DNA of 64,000 bases. Origin: Desulfuromusa kysingii (GTDB taxonomy: Bacteria > Desulfobacterota > Desulfuromonadia > Desulfuromonadales > Geopsychrobacteraceae). Every line of letters starts with the position of its first letter. Positions within the stretch are counted from its first letter, which is position 1. Location: NCBI RefSeq assembly GCF_900107645.1, contig NZ_FNQN01000011.1, positions 58,538 through 122,537 on the forward strand, read 5' to 3'. Below the pieces are notes generated by a model. The model was not told the DNA's origin. It did not search any database and was given only the letters and a program-made list of their open reading frames with translations. Positions 56,564 through 64,000 of this stretch are shown piece after piece. The position numbers were made by a program, and so were the translations under genes.

Positions 56564-56935
56564 TCATAAGTTTCGAGAGACAAAAAAAGCTATCAATAAC
56601 CAACCAAGCAGGAAGGTCATGCCACCGATAGGCGTGACCATACCAAGCACACGAACGCCGCTGAGGACCATCACATAAAGGCTGCCAGAAAATAAAATAA
56701 TTCCACTGAAAAGTAACCACCCAGAGAGTCGAAGTTGCCCTATTTGAGGGAGTAAATGTATCAATATTCCAAGTAAGATCAGTCCCAGAGCATGAAACAT
56801 GTGATATTGCACACCAGTTTGCCAGACCGTTAACATCTCTACTGAAACTTTACTTTTAAGACCATGAGCTCCAAAAGCACCTAAAGCAACTGCGAGAAAA
56901 GCGTTAAGACTCCCTAGAACAACAAACAATTTCAT
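56564..56935 (-). CDS. DUF423 membrane protein (YgdD-like)
   Basis: A 123-residue protein with four hydrophobic segments and the DUF423 start MKLFVVLGSLNAFLAVALGA followed by FGAHGLK (residues 1-27). GGAG precedes the ATG. Function of this widely spread family is unknown. Confidence 0.85.
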   Translation of the reverse strand: MKLFVVLGSLNAFLAVALGAFGAHGLKSKVSVEMLTVWQTGVQYHMFHALGLILLGILIHLLPQIGQLRLSGWLLFSGIILFSGSLYVMVLSGVRVLGMVTPIGGMTFLLGWLLIAFFVSRNL

Positions 56936-57067
56936 ATCAACTCCTTGATTCCAATCACTATTTTCGTAAATAGAAATTTTTGAATGCAGAAAGCATAACC
57001 CATAATATCCACCATTATTGGAGAGAAAACCGGGGAAAAGTCTCGTTCAAAGCAACCTAGGCCAGTT

Positions 57068-58309
57068 TCAACCGCGGCACGTCTTAAGTTCTGTGAGCCA
57101 GTATATAAAGGCAAGGCCTCCGAACATGCCACCCAGCCAGGAAACTCCTACCCATCCGCCAAACTCGAACACATAGCCCGACGACGCGGAGCCAATCACA
57201 CCGCCAAAGAAAAAACAGGTCATGTACGCAGTTGTGATGCGGCTTCGTGCCTCGTGATTGAGCGTATAAATGACGCTCTGATTAAGAATGTGTGTGCCCT
57301 GTTGACCGATATCAAGCAGCACGACGCCGATAATAATAGCGGTAAGGTGGGTACTGTAAACACCCATGATGACAAACGCAATCACCACCAGCGCCAACAG
57401 CACCCCGGTAGCCGGCCGTGTGCTACCACGGTCATGGAAGTGGCCGGCAAGACTTGCACTCAAGGCACCGGCAGCACCGACCACGCCAAACAAACCGATG
57501 ACCGAATCACTGTAACTATAGGGGGGCCGAGCGAGGAGAAAGGCAAGTGAAGTCCAGAAGACACTAAACGCTGCAAAGCCCAAAGTCCCATAGACTATGC
57601 GCCGTCTGAGCAATGGTTCCTCACGGAACAAAAGAAATACAGAACCAATCAAGGCCGGATAGGACAAACGTGTCCCGCCTCGACTCTGCGGTAGCATCCG
57701 CCATAACACGATGGATTGGACAATCATGCTTACAGTCGCTATCCAAAAAACTGCACGCCAACCATAGACGTCAGCAATGAATCCCGAAATGGTACGAGCC
57801 AGCAGAATACCCAGCAGCAGGCCGGACATGACGCGACCAATGACCGCACCACGCTGTCCGTCCGCGGCTAACACGGCGGCAAAAGGCACCAGCACTTGTG
57901 CAACCACTGCCGTAAAACCGATTCCCAAGCATGCCATCAGGAACGAACCTATCCCTGGCGAGATTGCGGCACCTGCCAGGGCTACCGCTGTTCCCGCAGA
58001 GACAACTGTGATCAATCGGCGTCGTTCGAACAGGTCACCAAGAGGCACGATCAGCGCGAGGCCGATGACATAACCCAACTGCGTCATCGTGACAATAAGA
58101 CCAGTTGTCCCCTCGGATATGCCAAATTGCTGTGCCAGGGTGTGCAACAAGGGTTGCGCATAATAAAGATTAGCCACAGCCACCCCGCAAGCGACAGCCA
58201 TAACATAAACAAGCACGTTTCCTGGTTTTAACGGGGGCGTTTTCGTAGAAGGATGACTGTTGTTATCACCCGGTTGAATCGTCAAGTTGGTTTCACCTCC
58301 ATGGGACAT
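57068..58309 (-). CDS. Major-facilitator transporter
   Basis: A 413-residue MFS carrier with twelve hydrophobic segments; the loop 2-3 motif is GLALIVPLGDLFERRRLITV (about residues 87-106). Of the YgaY/inner-membrane efflux-like group by pattern. The sequence looks richer in G and C than neighbours by eye, a possible sign of transfer. The ATG at 58309 was used; an upstream in-frame TTG has no ribosome site. Downstream is DUF423. Substrate unknown. Confidence 0.82.
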   Translation of the reverse strand: MSHGGETNLTIQPGDNNSHPSTKTPPLKPGNVLVYVMAVACGVAVANLYYAQPLLHTLAQQFGISEGTTGLIVTMTQLGYVIGLALIVPLGDLFERRRLITVVSAGTAVALAGAAISPGIGSFLMACLGIGFTAVVAQVLVPFAAVLAADGQRGAVIGRVMSGLLLGILLARTISGFIADVYGWRAVFWIATVSMIVQSIVLWRMLPQSRGGTRLSYPALIGSVFLLFREEPLLRRRIVYGTLGFAAFSVFWTSLAFLLARPPYSYSDSVIGLFGVVGAAGALSASLAGHFHDRGSTRPATGVLLALVVIAFVIMGVYSTHLTAIIIGVVLLDIGQQGTHILNQSVIYTLNHEARSRITTAYMTCFFFGGVIGSASSGYVFEFGGWVGVSWLGGMFGGLAFIYWLTELKTCRG

Positions 58310-58332
58310 AACATTCAAGCTCAACAACGCAC

Positions 58333-58998
58333 TTAGATAACGTCCTCTGGAGCATTTTGTTCGTTACGTGTCGCTTTGATTCTATCTTCTTCAAGCAGAA
58401 AACGTGGCAAGGTTAGATTCCAATGCAGCGCAGCAACCCGAATCGCCAGTGTCGTCATGATAGATGCCGATACCGCGAAGAGGCTAGGTTGTTGTAAATG
58501 GGTGAGTAGCGCAAGTAGAACACCACCACATAGACTGGCAGATGCGTAAATTTCGCGGTGAAAGATCAGAGGAACTTCACCCGAAAGGACATCACGAATA
58601 ATTCCACCAGCAACACCTGTAGACATACCCATGACGATTGCAATGCTGTACATATTGGTAACCTGGAAACCTTTTTGAAAACCAATGGCCGTGAAAACAG
58701 CTAACCCAACCGCATCTGCATAGAGGATAACAATCTCTGGTAGTCTTCTACTCCGTGCCACGACAAATGTACCGATCGCCGTAGCCACAGGGATTGCAAG
58801 ATACATCGTGTCCTCGATCCAGAAGACTGGACGACTCCCAAGGATCAAGTCGCGGAGAGTCCCACCGCCGATAGCAGTGACACAGCCAAGCACAACCACG
58901 CCAAAGACATCCATCCTTTTCCGGCCTGCCGCAAGCGCACCTGTTATAGCAAAGACAGCTGTGCCAATAAGATCAAGTAAATGTATTATGAAATCCAT
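58333..58998 (-). CDS. YicG/TRIC-family cation channel protein
   Basis: A 221-residue membrane protein with seven hydrophobic segments and the UPF0126 signatures FAITGALAAGRKRMD (about residues 14-28) and GGTLRDLILG (about 45-54), repeated as GGIIRDVLSG (about 130). Bacterial TRIC homologues form potassium-permeable channels. The ATG at 58998 was chosen, with CAGGA before it; an earlier one at 59037 adds 13 residues of no clear value. Confidence 0.85.
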   Translation of the reverse strand: MDFIIHLLDLIGTAVFAITGALAAGRKRMDVFGVVVLGCVTAIGGGTLRDLILGSRPVFWIEDTMYLAIPVATAIGTFVVARSRRLPEIVILYADAVGLAVFTAIGFQKGFQVTNMYSIAIVMGMSTGVAGGIIRDVLSGEVPLIFHREIYASASLCGGVLLALLTHLQQPSLFAVSASIMTTLAIRVAALHWNLTLPRFLLEEDRIKATRNEQNAPEDVI

Positions 58999-59808
58999 AT
59001 CTATCCTGAAAAAACAGTTCATGATAACTGGCAACAACGGGAGATTGCGTGAACCATCGAACCGTCAACGTTATTACAAAAAGGTTTTCTACCACGATTT
59101 GTGTTGATTAAGCCTCGGTTAAATTTAAAGTTTCGATTTTACAAATTCTCATCTATCCAACCCCAAAATAATGATGGAATAGATTGAAAAGACAAACCGC
59201 CCCTCCCCGTTACCAAACTTCGAAAATGACCACATCATTGCCGAACATGTCATTCAAATAATGACAGCAACAAAATTAATAATTCAATTAATAATTCCAA
59301 TGAGGTTTTCGCGGCAACGTTTATCTCCTGATTGTTATCGAATAAAACCATCCACAGAGATGGAGGATTGTAAAGTAGCGACATCCTCCCATCAAGCATG
59401 AGCGATAACTTGTTCAACGCCGATCATCTATCGGTGGATCGGTATTGTCTATTTCTTGAAGATATTCTGCAACACTAAATACAGCAATGTGATCATTGAT
59501 TCATTGTTAGAGAATGCATGCCGGGGACTTTCTTGAGATTATCCATAATGACACCGACGGCCGGATCATCTGGGTATCAATAAAGTTTTGACGCCTTCGG
59601 TGTCTCTGCTTACGTCTATTTTAAAAAAAAAATTCGAGGAGATTACCGGATCATCAGGATTAAACACTTCTGTGAAGACAAGGCCACGAGATCGACTTTC
59701 TCTGCTGTCGCTTCTTTAACTGCAGCGACAGCCTGTCATCAACACTGCAGACCGAGCCACTCCGCAGAATGCTTTCTTTCTCTTTTCTATCCAAACCAAA
59801 TGACCAAA
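58999..59808. other. Gene-poor region before the cupin gene
   Basis: About 800 bp with no intact gene. It holds the IS256 relic (59371-59526). Other parts show only AT-rich sequence and short chance frames. Confidence 0.7.
59371..59526 (-). pseudogene. Relic of an IS256-type transposase C terminus
   Basis: Read on the minus strand it gives NNESMITLLYLVLQNIFKK and, after stops and a shift, LNKLSLMLDGRMSLL, clearly related to the intact-looking end at 63.7 kb (about 70% of bases by eye). It is a decayed, older copy of a related element. Confidence 0.8.
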
Positions 59809-60195
59809 CTAACCTTGAACCTTCTTAAGGATATGATCAATAACCTGACTATGTTCAAGTTGGGGGCTAAACAGAACCATTTCGGTCCCTCGGTCAGCCT
59901 TGATCGTATGGCCTGGAGGCCAGTAAAACAGGTCATTGCCACTGACAACTTCTACATGCCCATCGCTAAAAGTCACTGATAATTGTCCAGATAAAACATA
60001 TCCCCAGTGGGGACACTGACACAGATCGCCCTCTAGCCCTTTAAGAAGGCCAGTAATATCTATTCCTTCAGCTAGTGAAAAATACTCACCGCTAATTTTT
60101 CCATAACCCGTGACATCGCCAAAATCTGTCTTTTGACGAGCAACGGACCCAGGTACATTGATTCTAACTGGCACATCTTCTTTCGCTATTCTCAT
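59809..60195 (-). CDS. Cupin-domain protein under a riboswitch
   Basis: A 128-residue single cupin. The metal-binding motif 1 is CPHWGYVLSGQLSV (about residues 58-71) and motif 2 lies near FYWPPGHTIKAD (about 90-101); the usual His/Glu set is partly changed, so metal use is not certain. AAGGAG stands before the ATG. Its leader carries a predicted c-di-GMP-I riboswitch with terminator, so expression should follow c-di-GMP. Role unknown. Confidence 0.78.
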   Translation of the reverse strand: MRIAKEDVPVRINVPGSVARQKTDFGDVTGYGKISGEYFSLAEGIDITGLLKGLEGDLCQCPHWGYVLSGQLSVTFSDGHVEVVSGNDLFYWPPGHTIKADRGTEMVLFSPQLEHSQVIDHILKKVQG

Positions 60196-60265
60196 AATAT
60201 TATCTCCTTAGACGGGATTGGTGTCTGCTCCTTCGGTATTAACTGTCGTGTCGATAGCCATTTTC

Positions 60266-60316
60266 AAAATAAAAAACCGAGTCCACCGAAGAAATAATTA
60301 TCCTTAGGTAGCTCGG
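60266..60316 (-). terminator. Terminator sharing the riboswitch 3' strand
   Basis: On the minus strand CCGAGCTACC pairs with GGTGGACTCGG (one bulge) and is followed by TTTTTTATTTT. Its left arm is the 3' strand of the aptamer, so aptamer folding and termination compete. Confidence 0.8.
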
Positions 60317-60395
60317 CTATCTTGCGAAGTTTTAGAGGAAAGACCCGGAGCTTTCCGTCTCTGCTTTTCAACAGGTTTGGCATTAGCTGGGATGA
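60302..60395 (-). ncRNA. c-di-GMP-I (GEMM-I) riboswitch
   Basis: Minus-strand core: TGCCAAACC, P2 capped by GAAA (TGTT-GAAA-AGCA), joiner GAGACGGAAAGC, then CCGGGTC and the 3' strand GATAGCCGAGCTACC. The base before the CCAAACC core is G at position 20, the c-di-GMP-type base. The pair G21-C46 of Vc2 is here C21-G46, a covariation that keeps the stem. The overlapped terminator and the ribosome site for the cupin gene complete the switch. Confidence 0.75.
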
Positions 60396-60520
60396 CGTCC
60401 TTCAACTGTAACACACATTGAAGACTCAACTAGTTATCTATAAATATTTAAAATAGAAAGTCACCCTTTTTTAACAGTCACCAGTTATAAACAAACTCAC
60501 GAACCAGCAGAGAAAAAGTT

Positions 60521-60563
60521 ATGTCTTCAATTGTGAAAGAGAGGTTCACATGCCTAAAGACAT
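60521..60563 (-). terminator. Terminator of the second cupin gene
   Basis: Minus strand: ATGTCTT pairs with AAGACAT, enclosing GTGAA/TTCAC, followed by AACTTTTTC. Just after the stop at 60571. The plus strand also has seven T after it, so it may work in both directions. Confidence 0.65.
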
Positions 60564-60570
60564 TTTTTTG

Positions 60571-60876
60571 TTAATCGTTCTCCGTTATAAAGTCATATTG
60601 TCCAACCCCTTGAACAAGTAGGTATTTTGATGATTCATTGTTGAGGTTATTCATGACTTTATGGCTTCTACCTTGTTCAATTTTGCAATGGACTCCAGGC
60701 TTGAGAATGACTTTTTCAATTGGTTTTCTCATGCTTACCGTGATCTCACCAGAAATGCCAAACATGTTGTCAATAATCTCTGTGTGAAAATGAAAAGGCC
60801 CCTCTTCCTTCGGATGGAGTTCAATGACCCTGACTTTGACATCTTCGGTTTGAATTATAATTTCTTCTTTTTTCAA
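60571..60876 (-). CDS. Small cupin-like protein
   Basis: A 101-residue beta-barrel protein of the cupin type: the histidine motif is EGPFHFHTEIIDNMFGISGE (about residues 24-43), then SMRKPIEKVILKPGVHCKI (about 46-64). A TTG at 60876 lies eight bases after GAGG and is preferred; the GTG three codons earlier is directly on the ribosome site. Lies between an EIIC-EAL gene and the riboswitch-cupin gene. Confidence 0.7.
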   Translation of the reverse strand: MKKEEIIIQTEDVKVRVIELHPKEEGPFHFHTEIIDNMFGISGEITVSMRKPIEKVILKPGVHCKIEQGRSHKVMNNLNNESSKYLLVQGVGQYDFITEND

Positions 60877-60986
60877 TTTTGACACCTCACTTGATTTGAG
60901 GGGATCCTGACGGCTTGACTCAACAGGGTGTAGTTAGAAAGATGGTAACCTCAGAGTTCTATTATACTTCATAAAATCTTTTTCGA

Positions 60987-63233
60987 TTAACATGCCTGTG
61001 CATTAACAACAGGATCTTCATCAAAATCAGACTTGTTTATAGAAAGTGCCGTCAACAGACTTTCATCCCGTAAAGTTTCTCCTTGATGGTATGACATCAT
61101 AAAATTGAAACATAACTCGCTTGAGAGTGGAGGGCTGAAATAATACCCTTGGAAAAGTGAACACCCCATCTTTTTGAATCGTTCGCATTGCTCAACAGTT
61201 TCAACACCTTCCACGATGGTGCGAAGATGCATATTCTCTCCCAGGTTCATAATGCTCCCGACGATATGATCATTGACTTTATCTTCTGTTTCCTCGGTCA
61301 GAGAGCGATCAAGCTTGACGGTATCGATGGGAAAAGCTTTAAGATAGCGCAAAGAAGTATGCCCCATACCAAAATCATCAATCGCTACATGGGCTCCCAT
61401 AGATCGAAGGGCGAATAAGGTGTCAAAGATTGCTTCATTGGGGGTAACGGCAACAGTCTCCGTAATCTCTAATTCGAGATAGTGCGCAGGGACCCCTGTG
61501 GCCTTAAGGGTATTAGCGACTTGCTTAACTAAATTGAAATTGTTCAATTCTTTCCCTGATAAATTCACGGAAATTCGGAAGTCTTTTCTGACCGACGGTT
61601 GCCACACTTTAAAAGTTGTACAAGCGGACTTCAACACAAAAGTGCCGAGGTCATCAATAACACCACTGTCCTCAGCAAGAGCCACTGTCAGAGGTGGTGG
61701 GATGAGGCCATAGACCGGATGCTGCCAGCGCAAAAGAGCTTCAACGCCTGCCACTTGGTTATCAAGTGTATTGATCTGCGGTTGGTAGACAAGAAAGAGT
61801 TGCTTTTTTTCGTCCAAAGCTCTAATCAGATCATCGGCCAGTGAGCGGGCCAAATACCCCTCGATTCCAGGGCGGCTGAGACATTTTTTGCCATCGGGAC
61901 CTGGAATGACCTCCTCGGAATAAGCGGCCAGCGTTTTGACGGATCTGTGTAATTGCTTCTTATGGGTCTTTTCGGCAAGCAGGATAAATGGACAATAAAC
62001 AAAAGTACCGATCACCAGATTCACCACCTGAAGCATGGTCCCTGCGATTGAACCTGTTGAGATGTATCCACTGATAAAAGCCGGCGTTGTCCAGTGGACA
62101 CTTTGAGAGACGTTAGGAACCAAATCCAAAGTCGTTGCCAGATATGCCGTAACAATATTGATTAAGGGCACCAACAAAAACGGAATAAAATATAATGGAT
62201 TAAAAATTAGCGGGATTCCAAAGAGAAGCGGTTCGTTGACATTGCACAAAGCTGGGATCAGAGCCAAATAGCATAAGCGACGATTCCCTGGGTCAGTGCC
62301 TTTGAGATACACGGCGAGAATCAAGCTCAAGGTGCATCCGGATCCACCCATAAAAGCAAAAGCATCCAGAAACTCTTTCGTCAAAATATGAGAAGGATCA
62401 ACATGATTTAAAATATCGTGTGCGTTTTCGAGCATTGATAGGTTCAGCTTTTCCTCAATGAGAGGAAACAGCATATTTGGACCATGAATCCCAAAAAACC
62501 AGAAGATCTGTGACAAACCGACGAATAGGAGGCCCAATCCAAGGTCCCCGATAGGTTGAGCAAACAGGTAACCTTGAATGAATCCTGTGATGAGATCTCC
62601 CTCGGGAAAAACGGATTCAAACGTAACCTGCCCGACAGCACAAACAAAAATAGTTAGTATTCCCGCCGGCATTAGTGACAGTATCTGAAATGTTGAAGGG
62701 TCACGGCCGATTATAGAGAACGAAAAACGAAGGGACTTTATAGAAGCAAGCCACAAAAATATCCTGCTGGCAATGACGGAAGAAACAACGGCTAAAAACA
62801 ACCCAGAGCCTAATGAAAACTGAGAGGTCCAAAGATTGGGGGAACCAACAATAATTATGTAGCAGGACAGTGCCACCATAGTGGTCATTCCGGGGCTGAC
62901 AAAACCTTGCCTATCCGAATCATTGAGTAACAGCGCAAGATTGAGCGCGACACCGCAGACAACGGCTAAAGAGGCCACACCAAAAGACCCCTGAACAATG
63001 GTTTCCAGAACTGATCGCCAAGCAACTCCGAATAGTTCAGTGAGAAAATTTTGTAAGGTTAAATAGGGAAAATGTAGCAAACATAGAGACATTGCGCCGG
63101 CAACAATTAACGGTAGAGGGAATATCAACCCACGCTGGATCGCTCGCAGAGTCATGTTGTTCTCAAGTCGCTCCAAACCTTTTGCAACGAAAGAAGTGGT
63201 CCGGTCCACTGATCTTGGCTTAAGGGCATTCAT
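60987..63233 (-). CDS. EIIC-EAL fusion, predicted c-di-GMP phosphodiesterase
   Basis: A 748-residue membrane protein. Residues 25-430 are a phosphotransferase-type EIIC of the lactose/cellobiose group, with the conserved NVNEPLLFGIPLIFNP (about 331-346), but no EIIA or EIIB. Residues 475-725 are an EAL domain. The catalytic set looks intact: VEALLRW, NLSGKE, ELEITET, DDFGMGHTSL, KLDRS, EGVET and QGYYFSPPL. So it should hydrolyse c-di-GMP under control of a sugar-binding membrane part. Two genes downstream is a c-di-GMP riboswitch, giving a possible feedback pair. Confidence 0.87.
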   Translation of the reverse strand: MNALKPRSVDRTTSFVAKGLERLENNMTLRAIQRGLIFPLPLIVAGAMSLCLLHFPYLTLQNFLTELFGVAWRSVLETIVQGSFGVASLAVVCGVALNLALLLNDSDRQGFVSPGMTTMVALSCYIIIVGSPNLWTSQFSLGSGLFLAVVSSVIASRIFLWLASIKSLRFSFSIIGRDPSTFQILSLMPAGILTIFVCAVGQVTFESVFPEGDLITGFIQGYLFAQPIGDLGLGLLFVGLSQIFWFFGIHGPNMLFPLIEEKLNLSMLENAHDILNHVDPSHILTKEFLDAFAFMGGSGCTLSLILAVYLKGTDPGNRRLCYLALIPALCNVNEPLLFGIPLIFNPLYFIPFLLVPLINIVTAYLATTLDLVPNVSQSVHWTTPAFISGYISTGSIAGTMLQVVNLVIGTFVYCPFILLAEKTHKKQLHRSVKTLAAYSEEVIPGPDGKKCLSRPGIEGYLARSLADDLIRALDEKKQLFLVYQPQINTLDNQVAGVEALLRWQHPVYGLIPPPLTVALAEDSGVIDDLGTFVLKSACTTFKVWQPSVRKDFRISVNLSGKELNNFNLVKQVANTLKATGVPAHYLELEITETVAVTPNEAIFDTLFALRSMGAHVAIDDFGMGHTSLRYLKAFPIDTVKLDRSLTEETEDKVNDHIVGSIMNLGENMHLRTIVEGVETVEQCERFKKMGCSLFQGYYFSPPLSSELCFNFMMSYHQGETLRDESLLTALSINKSDFDEDPVVNAQAC

Positions 63234-63699
63234 TTTCTACGGTATGTTCCATTGATAAGCGGTTAACAAAAGTGGATTTATTTAAAATGCTTACAACAAC
63301 ATTCTGCCGAATAAGCTACAAACATATTATTATTTCTTCATAAACACAAGATAATATAACGCCGATTGATCTGCTATCTTTGACAGTACAGATTTTTAAA
63401 CAAGCGAGTTACGAACTGTTCAACGTTGGCTCACAGCTTGAGGAATTTTTTATGGGGTAAATCCAGCCAGAAGAAAAACACCTATGATTGTTGTGATGGA
63501 GAAAGTGGTCTGATTCTTATATTTTTTGCCAAAAATTTGAAAAGGCAAAAGGTCTGCCACTGTTTGGGCATCAAATCAAGTTCGCATAAAAAGGCAAATC
63601 GTCCTTTCGAAGAAAAAGCTAAATCTGATATTTTTGGATCTACCTTATTAAATGGATAATTTCAATATCACCATGGGCATCCCTAAGATACTGGGCCTG
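63234..63699. other. Intergenic region before the IS element
   Basis: About 465 bp; no supported gene. An open frame at 63426-63659 starts with a TTG without ribosome site and has no known domain. Nothing else is seen. Confidence 0.6.
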
Positions 63700-64000
63700 T
63701 AAAGTAAATTGTGTAAATAGCCCGCCGGTTAAAGTAGCGGCATCCGCCCTTCAAACATAATCGAAAACTGATTCAGTGCCGATCGCCAGTTGCGGATCGG
63801 CATTGTCCATTTCTTGGATATATTCTGCAGAGCCAAATACATCAGTTTAATCATCGACTCGTCGTTTGGAAACGAGCCCCGATTCTTCGTCACCTTTCGC
63901 AGCGACATATTGACCGACTCAATGGCGTTAGTCGTATAGATCGCCTTGCGGATATCCGGTGGATACGAAAACAGCGGTGTAATTCGTTCCCAGTTGTTCC
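63700..64000 (-). mobile_element. IS256-family insertion sequence, left end (partial)
   Basis: The transposase frame runs off the right edge. The left end of the element is near 63700, where AAAGTAAATTGTGTAAATAG resembles IS256-type terminal sequence. Target duplication cannot be checked as the other end is outside. Confidence 0.75.
63729..64000 (-). CDS. IS256-family transposase, C-terminal end
   Basis: The minus strand gives 90 residues ending in ...FEGRMPLL, with the mutator-type block [20 protein letters not shown] and [20 protein letters not shown]. It is the DDE transposase C terminus of the IS256 family. No stop or shift in the visible part; it may be intact. Confidence 0.92.
   Translation of the reverse strand, partial: NNWERITPLFSYPPDIRKAIYTTNAIESVNMSLRKVTKNRGSFPNDESMIKLMYLALQNISKKWTMPIRNWRSALNQFSIMFEGRMPLL

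Noticed and set aside
63426..63659. 77-residue frame before the IS end
   Set aside because: TTG start without ribosome site, no recognisable domain.
1..64000. CRISPR arrays, rRNA genes, prophage
   Set aside because: No regularly spaced repeats, no rRNA sequence and no phage structural genes were seen.

Overview
The window looks like chromosome of an anaerobic or facultative respirer related to Geobacter and Desulfuromonas (Desulfuromonadia). This is inferred from gene content, not from a marker gene: a narGHJI nitrate reductase with two NarK carriers, several membrane-bound molybdenum oxidoreductase parts, molybdopterin biosynthesis genes, a flavodiiron protein, PATAN/roadblock signalling proteins, and two GEMM-type cyclic-dinucleotide riboswitches, one of which carries the A20 change known from Geobacter 3',3'-cGAMP sensors. 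Most genes lie in tight operons; the only mobile DNA is an IS256-type transposase running off the right edge and a decayed relative about 4 kb before it.

Layout. 1-7.1 kb: nitrate respiration (end of narG, narH, narJ, narI, two NarK carriers; the first NarK carries an unusual inserted domain). 7.2-13.9 kb: a PAS protein, a PAS-LuxR regulator, a TorD-type chaperone, a DmsABC-like molybdoenzyme and a small secreted protein. 14.1-18.4 kb: molybdenum cofactor block (mobA-mobB fusion, short ModE, moeA, moaA, MOSC protein, small zinc-ribbon protein). 18.5-29.1 kb (minus strand): flavodiiron protein, HAD phosphatase, NapH/CcoG-like ferredoxin with a perfect FNR box, a TetR-controlled RND efflux operon and a MscS channel. 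29.3-32.4 kb (minus): response regulator-PATAN-roadblock protein, PHP protein and HATPase, preceded by a predicted cGAMP riboswitch with terminator. 32.5-41.3 kb: sodium symporter, fructose-1,6-bisphosphatase, a structured unassigned element, an ATP:ADP-antiporter-like carrier with a Tat aldo-keto reductase, tRNA-Ala(CGC), a cytosolic molybdoenzyme, and an orphan small RNA candidate with a C-rich loop.

41.4-47.7 kb: hybrid histidine kinase, then an arsenic locus (arsR, arsC, acr3, ArsP-like permease) with two matching operator palindromes. 47.8-52.4 kb: GFA protein, small membrane protein, YiiX-like hydrolase, FadE-type acyl-CoA dehydrogenase and the remnant of an acyl-CoA synthetase. 52.5-56.3 kb: a three-gene operon of unknown role (Tat lipoprotein, unknown beta-rich protein, HEAT-repeat protein) whose first gene seems to start at an AUU codon. 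56.5-59.0 kb: DUF423, MFS and YicG/TRIC membrane proteins. 59-64 kb: IS relic, cupin gene under a predicted c-di-GMP-I riboswitch, second cupin, an EIIC-EAL phosphodiesterase, and the IS256 end.

How it fits together. The molybdenum cofactor genes serve the three molybdoenzymes in the window. Cyclic-dinucleotide signalling appears twice as RNA sensors with different predicted ligands and once as an intact EAL phosphodiesterase two genes upstream of the c-di-GMP sensor. The most promising undescribed items are the two riboswitch-gene pairings, the orphan small RNA at 40.9 kb, the structured element at 35.5 kb, the AUU-started unknown operon and the inserted domain in NarK1.
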